Part shown: positions 8,010 through 15,186 of the stretch, in pieces
Position numbering within the stretch: position 1 is the stretch's first letter
Layout: every line of letters starts with the position of its first letter
Assembly: GCA_024645155.1 (NCBI GenBank)
Contig: JAHEGF010000027.1
Location: forward strand, 1 to 19,838
Origin: Phyllobacteriaceae bacterium
GTDB lineage: Bacteria > Pseudomonadota > Alphaproteobacteria > Rhizobiales > Rhizobiaceae
Length of the DNA: 19,838 bases
Direction of reading: 5' to 3'
Translations under genes and position numbers: made by a program
The notes under the pieces: generated by a model
Told to the model about the DNA's origin: nothing
Seen by the model: only the letters and a program-made list of their open reading frames with translations
Databases searched by the model: none

Positions 8010-8086
8010 TGGCGCACCCGACAGGATTCGAACCTGTGACCTCTGCCTTCGGAGGGCAGCACTCTATCCAGCTGAGCTACGGGTGC
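8010..8086 (-). tRNA. tRNA-Arg (anticodon CCG)
   Basis: Read on the minus strand, the 77 bases fold as a complete cloverleaf. The acceptor arms GCACCCG and CGGGTGC pair fully. The D arm is GCTC/GAGT. The anticodon arm CTGCC/GGCAG encloses the loop CTCCGAA, and the T arm ACAGG/CCTGT encloses TTCGAAT. The discriminator is G and CCA is encoded. Loop positions 34-36 are CCG, so it reads the arginine codon CGG. No duplicated tRNA 3' end that would mark an integrated element is visible nearby. Confidence 0.97.
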
Positions 8087-8401
8087 CAGGGCGCTGAGGA
8101 AATGCGCCGCCGGGCGCTGGCTGCCCGGTTGCCGTTTCATAGCCGAACCAGATGGCAGGTTCAACAAACGAATTCAATTGCAGCGGTTTGGGCAGGAACT
8201 GCCCCGTGATGGCCGGGAACGGGGAACAGATCGCCGCGGAGGCGGCGGGATGTTCCGGGCGGCGATATGGTCCGTTGGCTGCGGTGGTTCTCCGGTCCTG
8301 GCAATTGCGGCCGCAGAGACACCAAAACATACGACGCGGCCCGCAGGGTTCCCGCCCAGCGCATCCTGCCCGGCAAGCCTCGCCATCGCTGGCCGTCCCA
8401 T
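8087..8401. other. Non-coding GC-rich stretch upstream of the tRNA gene
   Basis: These 315 bases lie between the 5' end of the tRNA and the stop codon of the adenylate cyclase, both on the minus strand. I see no supportable gene. The open frames present run through the tRNA or have no recognisable protein features. The promoter for the tRNA should be here, but no clear -35/-10 pair stands out. Confidence 0.45.
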
Positions 8402-10171
8402 TCATCGGACCGGCAAGCCCGCCTTTTTGAAACCCTCGATGACCGGTTTTCCGTCCGCCGGATCAAGGAAAAGCTTGCCGACGTGTTCCACTGCGGAGTA
8501 GTCGGGCCTGATCTCAATGAGCTCGCGCCAGATGCGCCCGGCCTCTTCATGTTCGCCAAGCTGGCCGAGTGTGGCCGCCAGCATTGCCCGGCCGATGTCG
8601 GTGTCCGGCACCAGGTTTATGCGCTCGCGGAAAATGGCCGCGGCGGTCTCGTAGTTGCCCAAAAGCAGATGCGCGACACCTAGGAACTGCAAGCCGCGGT
8701 GGTTCATGGCGGGATCAATCCGCATGGCGCGTTCCAGATCCGGTATCGCGGCCTCCGGATTACCAATACTCAACTCGATCGCGCCTCGTACATGCAAAGA
8801 ATCATAGTGGTTGGGATTTAACGCGAGCACCTTGTCATTGATGACCTTACATTTTTCAATGTCCTTATGCATCATGGCAACAACCACCAGCGAATGCAGG
8901 ACCGTCGGATCATCGGGAGCGAGTTTGGCAGCCTGTTCGGCATAGTCGCCAGCTTGCCGGAGTGCTTCCTCCGCAGGAAAAATCCAATTGTTCATATGGG
9001 CGAATATGTGGGCGAATGCGAGGCCAGCAAAAGCCTCACCATAGGCAGGATCCAGCGCAATGGCGCGCTCGAGCAATGTCCGTGATTTCTTAAATCCCTC
9101 GCGGTTGATGGCTCCATTGAGTATTTCGCGGGCCCGCAGAAACAGATCATGCGCTTCGACATTCGTTGTTGCGGTATCGTTCAATCTTGCAGTTTCACCC
9201 GGTGTCAGGCTGATCTTCAGGGCATCGACGATGCGCCTGGTAACGTCATCCTGAACCTCGAAAATGTCGGTCAGTTCACGGTCGTAACGCTCGGCCCACA
9301 GATGCGCGCCGTTTGTGGCATCGATCAGCTGCGCTGTTATCCGTACCCGGTTACCCGCACGCCGAATCGAACCTTCGAGCACGGTGCCGACACCCAGTTC
9401 GCGGCCGACAAGCCTGAGGTCGACATTCCTGCCCTTGTAGGCAAAGCTCGAATTGCGCGCGATCACGATAATGCCGCCGATCTTGGAGAGGTCGGTTATG
9501 ATGTCCTCGGCCATGCCGTCGGAAAAATATTCCTGCCCGGGTTCACCGGACATGTTTTCAAAAGGCAGCACGGCAATCGACGGGACATGAGTTACGGCGG
9601 TTGTCGGCCGGTGACCGTTTCTGTCCCCGCCGCCGGACGGATTGTCCATGTCCGGGTGCCATTTCCATATGCGTATCGGGCGTTCGACGTTTTTCACCGC
9701 GACTTCGCCGCTATCGGCAAACTTGATTTCGATCCGGCTGCCAACGCCTTCCCTGACGATGGAAGCCACGCAGATGCCTCCCGGGTCGGCAAGCGGTTCC
9801 AGGCGCGCCGCGACATTCACGCCGTCTCCGTAAATATCCTCCCCGTCGATAATGATGTCACCAAGGTTGACTCCGATCCTGAGTTCGAACCCCTGGCCGT
9901 TTGCGCTATTTTGATCCTTGAGCGTGCGTTGTATGGCCAACGCGCAATTTACGGCGTCAACCACACTTGGAAATTCGACCAGGGCGCCGTCGCCGGTCAG
10001 TTTTACCAGCCGGCCGTCGTGATCCTTCAACAACGGATTGAATGTTTCTTCGCGATGGCGTTTCAATGCCATCAGCGTACCGTGTTCGTCGGCGCCCATC
10101 ATTTTTGTGTAGCCAACCACATCGGCAACAAGAATTGCCGCAAGCCGGCGCTTGATCTGCTTTTCCGTCAT
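8402..10171 (-). CDS. Class III adenylate cyclase with TolB-like middle domain and TPR repeats
   Basis: This 589-residue protein would make cyclic AMP from ATP. The N-terminal cyclase domain (residues about 8-170) has both metal-binding aspartates, D17 in AAILVADVVGYT and D61 in KLTGDGALVEF. It has the adenine-selecting pair K57 and D112, and the transition-state residues N119 and R123 in VNVAARLE. It therefore looks active and ATP-specific. Residues about 205-330 resemble the TolB/FlgO-like region common in such proteins (PSIAVLPFENMSGEP). The rest is TPR-like helices, usually protein-binding. No membrane helix is evident, so it is probably cytosolic. I start it at the ATG of MTEKQIKRRLAA, although no good ribosome site precedes it. 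A GTG at 10270 would add 33 residues of poor quality. Confidence 0.88.
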   Translation of the reverse strand: MTEKQIKRRLAAILVADVVGYTKMMGADEHGTLMALKRHREETFNPLLKDHDGRLVKLTGDGALVEFPSVVDAVNCALAIQRTLKDQNSANGQGFELRIGVNLGDIIIDGEDIYGDGVNVAARLEPLADPGGICVASIVREGVGSRIEIKFADSGEVAVKNVERPIRIWKWHPDMDNPSGGGDRNGHRPTTAVTHVPSIAVLPFENMSGEPGQEYFSDGMAEDIITDLSKIGGIIVIARNSSFAYKGRNVDLRLVGRELGVGTVLEGSIRRAGNRVRITAQLIDATNGAHLWAERYDRELTDIFEVQDDVTRRIVDALKISLTPGETARLNDTATTNVEAHDLFLRAREILNGAINREGFKKSRTLLERAIALDPAYGEAFAGLAFAHIFAHMNNWIFPAEEALRQAGDYAEQAAKLAPDDPTVLHSLVVVAMMHKDIEKCKVINDKVLALNPNHYDSLHVRGAIELSIGNPEAAIPDLERAMRIDPAMNHRGLQFLGVAHLLLGNYETAAAIFRERINLVPDTDIGRAMLAATLGQLGEHEEAGRIWRELIEIRPDYSAVEHVGKLFLDPADGKPVIEGFKKAGLPVR

Positions 10172-10291
10172 GGGCAGATAAGTAGTGTATCCCGGGCTTG
10201 TGTGGAAGTGGGCTTCGCCCGGTACCGCAGCGCTGCCGGTGCCTACCGCATCAGCCTGCCGATCTTGCACCTTTTGGCCGCCCGCCTGCCG

Positions 10292-10687
10292 CTATTTGCC
10301 GGGTGATTGCTGCAACCGCGCATGGATCGAATTTCTTTTCCAGCTCAGCTGCGGGTCGATCTCGCGGACCTCAAATGAAAGGGCGAAATGCGGATCTTCA
10401 AACAACGCACCAAGATGATTGCAGACCGCTGAAAATATTGCGTCGCCAGCCGTTTTCTTGTCCTGCGGGCCGCGCCCTGCCCCGATTCTTAGAACCATGT
10501 CGAGATAGGCGTTTCGCCGATCGCCATCAGCGACCACAAACGTGTCGCAGGCAATCGCACGTACACGGATCCCGCCAAGCGGAAACAGGCCGCAATCGAC
10601 CAATTCGTCCGTAATGACCCGGCATAGTGCGGCGATGTCCGTACGCGCGTCGAGGTTGCGCGAGTATTGAATTTCAAAATGGGGCAT
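10292..10687 (-). CDS. hpaF: 5-carboxymethyl-2-hydroxymuconate delta-isomerase (CHMI)
   Basis: This 131-residue protein matches the small trimeric CHMI family of the tautomerase superfamily. It begins MPHFEIQYSRNL, so Pro2 would be the N-terminal catalytic base after methionine removal. It ends with the family-typical RNSIHARL block. Length is close to the usual 126. The enzyme isomerises 5-carboxymethyl-2-hydroxymuconate during homoprotocatechuate (3,4-dihydroxyphenylacetate) breakdown in the cytosol. It is divergent from the HpaR-type regulator, which supports the assignment. None of the other pathway genes (ring-cleavage dioxygenase, dehydrogenase, hydratase) is in the window. The adenylate cyclase follows 120 bases downstream on the same strand and may or may not be co-transcribed. 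Confidence 0.85.
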   Translation of the reverse strand: MPHFEIQYSRNLDARTDIAALCRVITDELVDCGLFPLGGIRVRAIACDTFVVADGDRRNAYLDMVLRIGAGRGPQDKKTAGDAIFSAVCNHLGALFEDPHFALSFEVREIDPQLSWKRNSIHARLQQSPGK

Positions 10688-10757
10688 GTGGTTGCTTTCC
10701 CGTCGGCGTGTTTTGCCAAACTGCTAAAGATGATGGCTTGCCGCGTCAAACATCGCA

Positions 10758-10772
10758 AACCGGATAGCGGTT
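10758..10772. promoter_or_regulatory. AACCG-GATAG-CGGTT dyad, candidate HpaR operator
   Basis: A perfect 5+5 inverted repeat with a 5-base centre sits in the 187-bp gap between the divergent CHMI and HpaR genes. MarR proteins usually bind such short dyads in the promoter of the divergent gene. Only symmetry and position support the call. Confidence 0.3.
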
Positions 10773-10869
10773 GTGCATCGCTGCTTTTGCCGGCAGCGAC
10801 AGACATGCAGGTCGTGACACGCTGATGGTAACATGGCGCGGATCATGATATGCGGCGCCAGACTTTCGT

Positions 10870-10874
10870 GGAGG
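10870..10874 (+). promoter_or_regulatory. GGAGG site that questions the hpaR start codon
   Basis: The only strong Shine-Dalgarno sequence near the hpaR start touches the ATG at 10875 with no spacer. It stands 9 bases from the in-frame TTG at 10884. Initiation at TTG is therefore a real possibility. Confidence 0.4.
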
Positions 10875-11330
10875 ATGACCGGCTTGATCAATGATTTCTT
10901 TCAACCGCGCGCAACCAGCCGTTCACTACCGATTGCACTGCTTCGCGCACGCGAGGCGGTGATGGCGCATTTCAGGCCGATGCTGCAGCGCCATGGTATC
11001 ACCGAACAGCAATGGCGGGTCATCAGGGTTCTGGCGGAAAACAATGAGCTGGAGGTCACGCAGCTTGCCAAACAGGCGTTTGTTCTCGGCCCCAGCCTGT
11101 CGCGTATCCTGCGTACGCTCGAATCCCGCAATCTGGTCACCAAACGCCGTGACAAGAACGACGGCCGCCGGTACTGGCTCGCATTGACCGACAAGGCGCA
11201 CGCCCTGATCGGCGACGTGCAACCCGACAGCATACGCATCTATGGCGAACTGGAAGACCGCCTTGGCCGTGAGCAGATCAACGAACTTCTGACGATCCTC
11301 GATGAATTCACCGGCCGTCTTACCGATTGA
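10875..11330 (+). CDS. hpaR: MarR family regulator, HpaR type
   Basis: This protein of about 151 residues carries the HpaR signature near its N-terminus (SLPIALLRAREAVMAHFRP). The MarR winged helix follows: TEQQWRVIRVLAE, QLAKQAFVLGPSLSRILRTL, then the wing KRRDKNDGRRYWLAL. HpaR represses homoprotocatechuate catabolic genes and is released by the aromatic substrate. The start is uncertain. GGAGG at 10870-10874 directly abuts the ATG at 10875, too close for normal initiation. An in-frame TTG at 10884 has 9-base spacing and would give 148 residues, which fits the family. An ATG at 10833 has no ribosome site. The gene diverges from the CHMI gene, its likely target. Confidence 0.85.
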   Translation: MTGLINDFFQPRATSRSLPIALLRAREAVMAHFRPMLQRHGITEQQWRVIRVLAENNELEVTQLAKQAFVLGPSLSRILRTLESRNLVTKRRDKNDGRRYWLALTDKAHALIGDVQPDSIRIYGELEDRLGREQINELLTILDEFTGRLTD

Positions 11331-11425
11331 ATCGGGCAGCCTGCAAGCCGGAGCGCATTTGCATTGTCTGACGGCGATGTTGTGTGCCATATGAAAGCAA
11401 ATGAGTTGATAGCCGGAATCCTGCC

Positions 11426-11662
11426 ATGAAACCCGTATTCATCCAGCTGCAATGTACGCCTGGAAAAACCTATGAGGTCGCGGACGAACTGTTCAAGCGC
11501 GAGATCGTCTCCGAACTCTATTCGACCAGTGGCGAATTCGACCTGCTGATGAAAGTATATGTTGCCGAAGGCGATGACATCGGCAAATTCATCAATCAGA
11601 ACGTTCTCAATATTGCAGGCATTGACCGCTCCCTGACGACTTTGACCTTTACGGCCTTCTGA
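11426..11662 (+). CDS. Stand-alone Lrp/AsnC ligand-binding (RAM) domain protein
   Basis: This 78-residue protein is only the C-terminal alpha-beta domain of Lrp/AsnC regulators, without a DNA-binding helix-turn-helix. It starts MKPVFIQLQCTPGKTYEVAD, has STSGEFDLLMKVYV in the centre, and ends on the typical strand IDRSLTTLTFTAF. Such domains form dimers or larger rings and bind amino acids. Stand-alone copies are known but their role is mostly undefined. It lies 95 bases after hpaR and about 107 bases before the dehydrogenase gene on the same strand, and could sense a small molecule for either. No frameshifted HTH is visible upstream, so it is a natural single-domain protein. Confidence 0.88.
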   Translation: MKPVFIQLQCTPGKTYEVADELFKREIVSELYSTSGEFDLLMKVYVAEGDDIGKFINQNVLNIAGIDRSLTTLTFTAF

Positions 11663-11673
11663 TTGCGTCGCCG

Positions 11674-11698
11674 GTTGGCGTAATCTGCGCTTGCCAAC
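11674..11698 (+). terminator. Possible weak terminator after the RAM gene
   Basis: GTTGGC (11674-11679) and GCCAAC (11693-11698) form a 6-bp stem with a 13-base loop about 12 bases after the RAM stop. GCGCCTCTTTT follows. The loop is large and the T-run short, so this is tentative. Confidence 0.3.
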
Positions 11699-11769
11699 GC
11701 GCCTCTTTTGGCAAAAGCTCGCAGCAGCAGGGGCCGGGTATTCCGTCCCGCCGCAACGGGATGACGTTC

Positions 11770-12729
11770 ATGAAAATCGGATTTATCGGCCTCGGCAATG
11801 TCGGTGGCAAGCTTGCGGGTTCGCTGCTTCGCAACAGGTTCGACCTGACAGTGCGCGACCTTGACCGGAAAACCGCCCAACAGTTTCTGGACCAGGGCGC
11901 CCACTGGGGCGAAAGCCCGGCGGAGATGGCGCGCACATGCGATCTGATCATCACATGCCTGCCTTCTCCCGCCGCATCTGCGGCTGTCATGGAAGCGGAA
12001 GACGGAATTCTTGCCGGTCTTTCGGACGGCAAGATCTGGGCGGAAATGTCGACAACCGACGAGGCAGAAGTACGCCGCCTCGGCGCGCTCGTCTCGGCTA
12101 CCGGCGCATCGGCAGTCGATTGCCCGGTATCGGGAGGCTGCCACCGTGCGGCGACCGGCAATATCTCGATTTTTGCCGGTTGCGACCGGGATGTCTTCGA
12201 GCGCATCCTGCCGGTTTTGACCACAGTTGGGAGACGTGTCCTGCATACCGGACCTCTGGGTTCGGCATCGGTGCTGAAAGTCATCACGAACTACCTGGCC
12301 ACCGCTAATTTGCTATCCCTGTGCGAAGCGCTGGTTACCGCCAAGGCTGCAGGCATGGACCTTGGAACAACCTACGAGGCGATCCGCATCTCGTCAGGCA
12401 ATTCCTTTGTCCATGAAACCGAAAGCCAGGTCATCCTGAACGGGTCCAGAGACATCAGCTTCACGATGGATCTGGTGTCAAAGGATATCGGACTGTTTCA
12501 GGCGGTTGCCGACCGCGCCGGTGTGCCGTTGGAAATCAACCCGCTGATGATCGGGATCTTCACGGATGGCGAAAAGCGTTACGGCCCGCGAGAGTTTTCG
12601 CCCAACATCATCAGGCGTCTTGAAGAGGCAACCGGGCTCGATATCCGGGCGCCGGGATTTCCAGCCGAGATGGTTGATGACGAACCCGAGGAACCGGGAT
12701 ACGAGGTTGTCCGAGGCGGCCGGTCCTGA
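11770..12729 (+). CDS. NAD(P)-dependent dehydrogenase of the 3-hydroxyisobutyrate dehydrogenase family
   Basis: This 319-residue protein is a beta-hydroxyacid dehydrogenase. The Rossmann motif GLGNVG is at residues 7-12. The substrate-binding SGG (121-123) lies in DCPVSGGCHRAATGN. The catalytic lysine is K170 in VLKVITNYL. Family members oxidise 3-hydroxyisobutyrate, tartronate semialdehyde products, 3-hydroxypropionate or similar acids with NAD(P). It is a little longer than the usual 290-300 because of an acidic C-terminal tail (DDEPEEPGYEVVRGG). I prefer the ATG at 11770 because the protein then begins with the fold (MKIGFIG). An ATG at 11761 is also in frame. Its stop abuts the convergent DUF3995 stop. 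The exact substrate is open. Confidence 0.87.
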   Translation: MKIGFIGLGNVGGKLAGSLLRNRFDLTVRDLDRKTAQQFLDQGAHWGESPAEMARTCDLIITCLPSPAASAAVMEAEDGILAGLSDGKIWAEMSTTDEAEVRRLGALVSATGASAVDCPVSGGCHRAATGNISIFAGCDRDVFERILPVLTTVGRRVLHTGPLGSASVLKVITNYLATANLLSLCEALVTAKAAGMDLGTTYEAIRISSGNSFVHETESQVILNGSRDISFTMDLVSKDIGLFQAVADRAGVPLEINPLMIGIFTDGEKRYGPREFSPNIIRRLEEATGLDIRAPGFPAEMVDDEPEEPGYEVVRGGRS

Positions 12730-13164
12730 TCAACGGGCAAAAAGGAGAACGGCAAATCCCGATGCCACAAACAGGCAAAGGGGTGAGTAATAGCGGCGGT
12801 CGTAGGTGGCAAATGGCTGCTCGGGGAAGCGACTGCGCCACCAGTTGGTAAATCCGGCGACACCACGCAACGCGAATACGGTGATACACAGTTCGGTCAC
12901 CACTGCAAGAACTGCCGCCGGCAACAGTCCCGCAAGGCGTCCCCCGGTCAGCATTTGCGGCAGCAGGGCAGCAATCGCAAGACACAATCCAACGGCCGCG
13001 GACGCCTTACGCGGCGGCATCCTTGCAACGCCCGGTGTACCGACGGCGGCACGGGCAAGAGCCGTTTCGTCGGAGGCCGGCCAGTGGCCCCCCATGGCCC
13101 AATGAAAATGGGTCATGGCAATGAAGCCGAGGACGAATGTCAGCAGACTTGCTATGACAATCAT
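12730..13164 (-). CDS. DUF3995 membrane protein
   Basis: This 144-residue protein has about four hydrophobic helices, at roughly residues 1-20, 55-72, 78-100 and 127-143. It carries the family-typical HFHWAMGGHWPASDE after helix 1. Function is unknown for this family, and the protein should lie in the inner membrane. Its start codon overlaps the stop of the glutathione S-transferase gene (ATGA at 13161-13164), so the two are likely made together. It ends back to back with the dehydrogenase gene: the two stop codons form TGATCA at 12727-12732 with no spacer. Confidence 0.8.
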   Translation of the reverse strand: MIVIASLLTFVLGFIAMTHFHWAMGGHWPASDETALARAAVGTPGVARMPPRKASAAVGLCLAIAALLPQMLTGGRLAGLLPAAVLAVVTELCITVFALRGVAGFTNWWRSRFPEQPFATYDRRYYSPLCLFVASGFAVLLFAR

Positions 13165-13757
13165 GCGGCTTCACGCTTGCGGGCACGGGCAAGCGCGGGC
13201 CGCGCCAGAATACGGTCAAGATAGGCGTTGACCACATCCGGTTCGATGTCGAACTTGGCGTTTCTGGCCCAGCTTCCGGTGTGTCCGATAACCACGTCGA
13301 CGGCGGTAAACCGGTCTCCCAGCGCATACTGATTGCCGTCCAGACGGCGCGCCAGCGCCTTGACGTGTCGCGCAAACTCCCACTCCGTCCACGGACCGAC
13401 TTCGGCCTTCAGTTCATCGGCGATGATGAAACGGTGCTTGAGCTTGTTCCACAGGGGTGCTTCCAGTTCCGATTGCGCGAAATGCAGCCATGAATCCATC
13501 TGGGCGCGCTCTTCGAGGGTACGCGACGCCATTCCGCCTTCCGGGTGTTTTTCACCGAGATAGACGCAGATCGCGGCGGAATCACATAGCGCAAAGTCGC
13601 CGTTCAGCAGGATAGGCACCTTGCCGGTGGCGTTGTACTGGCGCGCTTCCGGTGATTGCGGCTTGGCCTGGATGACCTTGTAGAGTTGACCCAATTCCTC
13701 AAGCATCCACAGCACACGCGTCATCCGTGATCCGGACGATCCAATCACCTTGTACAT
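13161..13757 (-). CDS. Glutathione S-transferase family protein
   Basis: This 198-residue cytosolic GST has an N-terminal thioredoxin-like domain (residues 1-78). A likely catalytic serine is in VIGSSGSRMTRVLWML. The cis-proline is in GKVPILL, and the glutathione-binding acidic-Ser motif is CDSAAICVYLGE. An all-helical C-terminal domain follows (about 85-198), including the conserved N-capping region FTAVDVVIG. It would conjugate or bind glutathione. The substrate is unknown. GAGGGTGG upstream provides the ribosome site. The gene overlaps the downstream DUF3995 gene by four bases. A hairpin lies in the leader about 45-75 bases before the start. Confidence 0.9.
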   Translation of the reverse strand: MYKVIGSSGSRMTRVLWMLEELGQLYKVIQAKPQSPEARQYNATGKVPILLNGDFALCDSAAICVYLGEKHPEGGMASRTLEERAQMDSWLHFAQSELEAPLWNKLKHRFIIADELKAEVGPWTEWEFARHVKALARRLDGNQYALGDRFTAVDVVIGHTGSWARNAKFDIEPDVVNAYLDRILARPALARARKREAA

Positions 13758-13801
13758 CGTTCCACCCTCTTTTTTTTGCAGCGGCGATCGTAAAAGAGAT
13801 C

Positions 13802-13831
13802 GGCTGGCAAAACCACTGCATTTTTCCAGCC
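13802..13831 (-). promoter_or_regulatory. Hairpin between the CoA-transferase and GST genes
   Basis: Arms GGCTGG-c-AAAA and TTTT-t-CCAGCC pair at ten of eleven positions around an 8-base loop. On the minus strand it is followed within a few bases by CTCTTTT. It lies 63 bases past the CoA-transferase stop and 45 before the GST start. It may be a terminator of the first gene, or an operator or leader structure of the second. Confidence 0.4.
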
Positions 13832-13893
13832 TCGGGGCAATTCGCTATAGTTGAATTCCATTGAAGCGGCAGGCGGTGAATCGGTGTTTGCCG

Positions 13894-15030
13894 TCACGGT
13901 GCTTGCGTTTGATCCCCGAATTCGGAGCGGATGGCGGCATCATCGGCCCCCAGTTCCGGGACCGAGCCATATTCGGGCTGGTTGCCTGAGATCACGGCAC
14001 CGGGAGCAAGAAGTTCGACGGGGCCATGGCCAGTATCAACGCGAATGAAGCGGTTTTGCGGGTGTTCCAGCAGATCATCAAGGTCGGACAGGCGGCCAAA
14101 GGCAACGCGCGCTGAAGCGAGGCGTTCGATATTTGCCTCGCGATCGCGCCGGGCGAATTCCTCGGTGATGATCTGTTCCAGAGCAACGCGATTTTCTACG
14201 CGGCGCGCATTGCTGGAAAAGCGCGGGTCGGCCGCCAGTTCCGGCTTTGCGAGAACCTGCTTGCACAGTATCTGCCATTCGCGCTCGTTTTGTATCGAGA
14301 TCAGCACGATCTTGCCGTCGGCGCAGCGGTAGGCGCCATAGGGCGCGATCGAAGGGTGTTTCAGGCCGGCCCGTACAGGCGCCGAACCGGAATAACGGCG
14401 CTGGATGTAGGGTACGTTCATCCAGTCGGCCATGGCATGGAACAGCGAAACGTCGATCGAACGGCCCGTGCCGGTGCGTTCGCGGGCATAAAGCGCCTGC
14501 AGGATTGCCTGATGGGCGGTCATTCCGGCCGCGATATCACAGACCGAGACTCCGACCCGCGCCGGGCCATCGGGTGTTCCGTTTATTGCGCACAGTCCCG
14601 ATTCGGCCTGGATCAGCAGATCATAGGCTTTCTGGTCACGATAGGGACCGTCTTCGCCGTAGCCTGATATGGAGCACGTTATCAGCCGAGGATTGTCAGC
14701 ACATAAAGTCTTGGCGGCAAAGCCGAGACGGGCTGCAGCACCCGGCGCGAGGTTCTGGATGAACACATCGGCGCGGCTGATCATTCGTGCCAGCAATGCC
14801 TGATCGGCCGCTGTTTTCAGATCCAGGCAAACGGATTGCTTGCCACGGTTCAGCCAGACAAAATAGGCGCTGCCACCATTTGCAAACTGGTCATAGCCAC
14901 GCGCGAAGTCCCCGTCCGGGCGTTCAACCTTGATAACCCGGGCGCCGGCGTCGGCCAGTTTGCACGACGCATAAGGGGCAGCCACCGCCTGTTCGACAGA
15001 GACGACGAGTATGCCTTCAAGATCACCCAT
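13894..15030 (-). CDS. Family III CoA-transferase (CaiB/BaiF)
   Basis: This 378-residue protein has the family opening (GILVVSVEQAVAAPYASCKLADAGARVIKVE). It has the nucleotide/CoA-binding region GKQSVCLDLKT and QNLAPGAAARLGF. The segment AYDLLIQAESGL holds the aspartate expected to carry the acyl intermediate in formyl-CoA-transferase relatives. GVSVCDIAAGMTAHQAILQALYARERTGTG is a further family block. Such enzymes move CoA between organic acids such as formate, oxalate, carnitine or methylated dicarboxylates. I start at the ATG at 15030, which has AAGG upstream. A further-upstream start at 15057 would add nine residues. It is divergent from preT across a 156-bp region. The substrate is unknown. 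Confidence 0.9.
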   Translation of the reverse strand: MGDLEGILVVSVEQAVAAPYASCKLADAGARVIKVERPDGDFARGYDQFANGGSAYFVWLNRGKQSVCLDLKTAADQALLARMISRADVFIQNLAPGAAARLGFAAKTLCADNPRLITCSISGYGEDGPYRDQKAYDLLIQAESGLCAINGTPDGPARVGVSVCDIAAGMTAHQAILQALYARERTGTGRSIDVSLFHAMADWMNVPYIQRRYSGSAPVRAGLKHPSIAPYGAYRCADGKIVLISIQNEREWQILCKQVLAKPELAADPRFSSNARRVENRVALEQIITEEFARRDREANIERLASARVAFGRLSDLDDLLEHPQNRFIRVDTGHGPVELLAPGAVISGNQPEYGSVPELGADDAAIRSEFGDQTQAP

Positions 15031-15127
15031 GAAATTGCCTTGTACTGTGACAGGCAACGGACATTATTGCCCAACACACGTTTCGTCCACTGCACCTGCA
15101 TCGGCCAAACAGCTCCAAATTTTACCA

Positions 15128-15160
15128 ATTGATAAAAAAAATATTCGCGCTATTATCAAT
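15128..15160 (+). promoter_or_regulatory. preT promoter nested in an inverted repeat
   Basis: TTGATA (15129-15134) and TATTAT (15151-15156) are 16 bases apart and each match 5/6 of the sigma70-type hexamers. The predicted transcript would start about 24 bases before the preT ATG. The perfect 8-bp inverted repeat ATTGATAA (15128-15135) / TTATCAAT (15153-15160) covers both hexamers, as expected of an operator that blocks polymerase. RutR or another regulator could bind, but the arms do not resemble the known RutR site. Confidence 0.55.
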
Positions 15161-15186
15161 GACGAGGAAAACTGGAGGAGCGCGTT

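Noticed and set aside
8010..8086. tRNA-Arg as an integration site of a mobile element
   Set aside because: No duplicated tRNA 3' end, integrase or element-like genes are visible on either side.
8064..8405. 113-codon minus-strand frame overlapping the adenylate cyclase stop as ATGA
   Set aside because: It runs into the tRNA-Arg gene, and its composition is unlike a folded protein.
8152..8430. 92-codon plus-strand frame upstream of the tRNA
   Set aside because: No ribosome site or recognisable domain, and it overlaps the end of the cyclase gene on the other strand.
9149..10306. 385-codon plus-strand open frame opposite the adenylate cyclase
   Set aside because: It is antisense to a gene with intact catalytic motifs, has no recognisable domain, and such frames are common opposite GC-rich genes.
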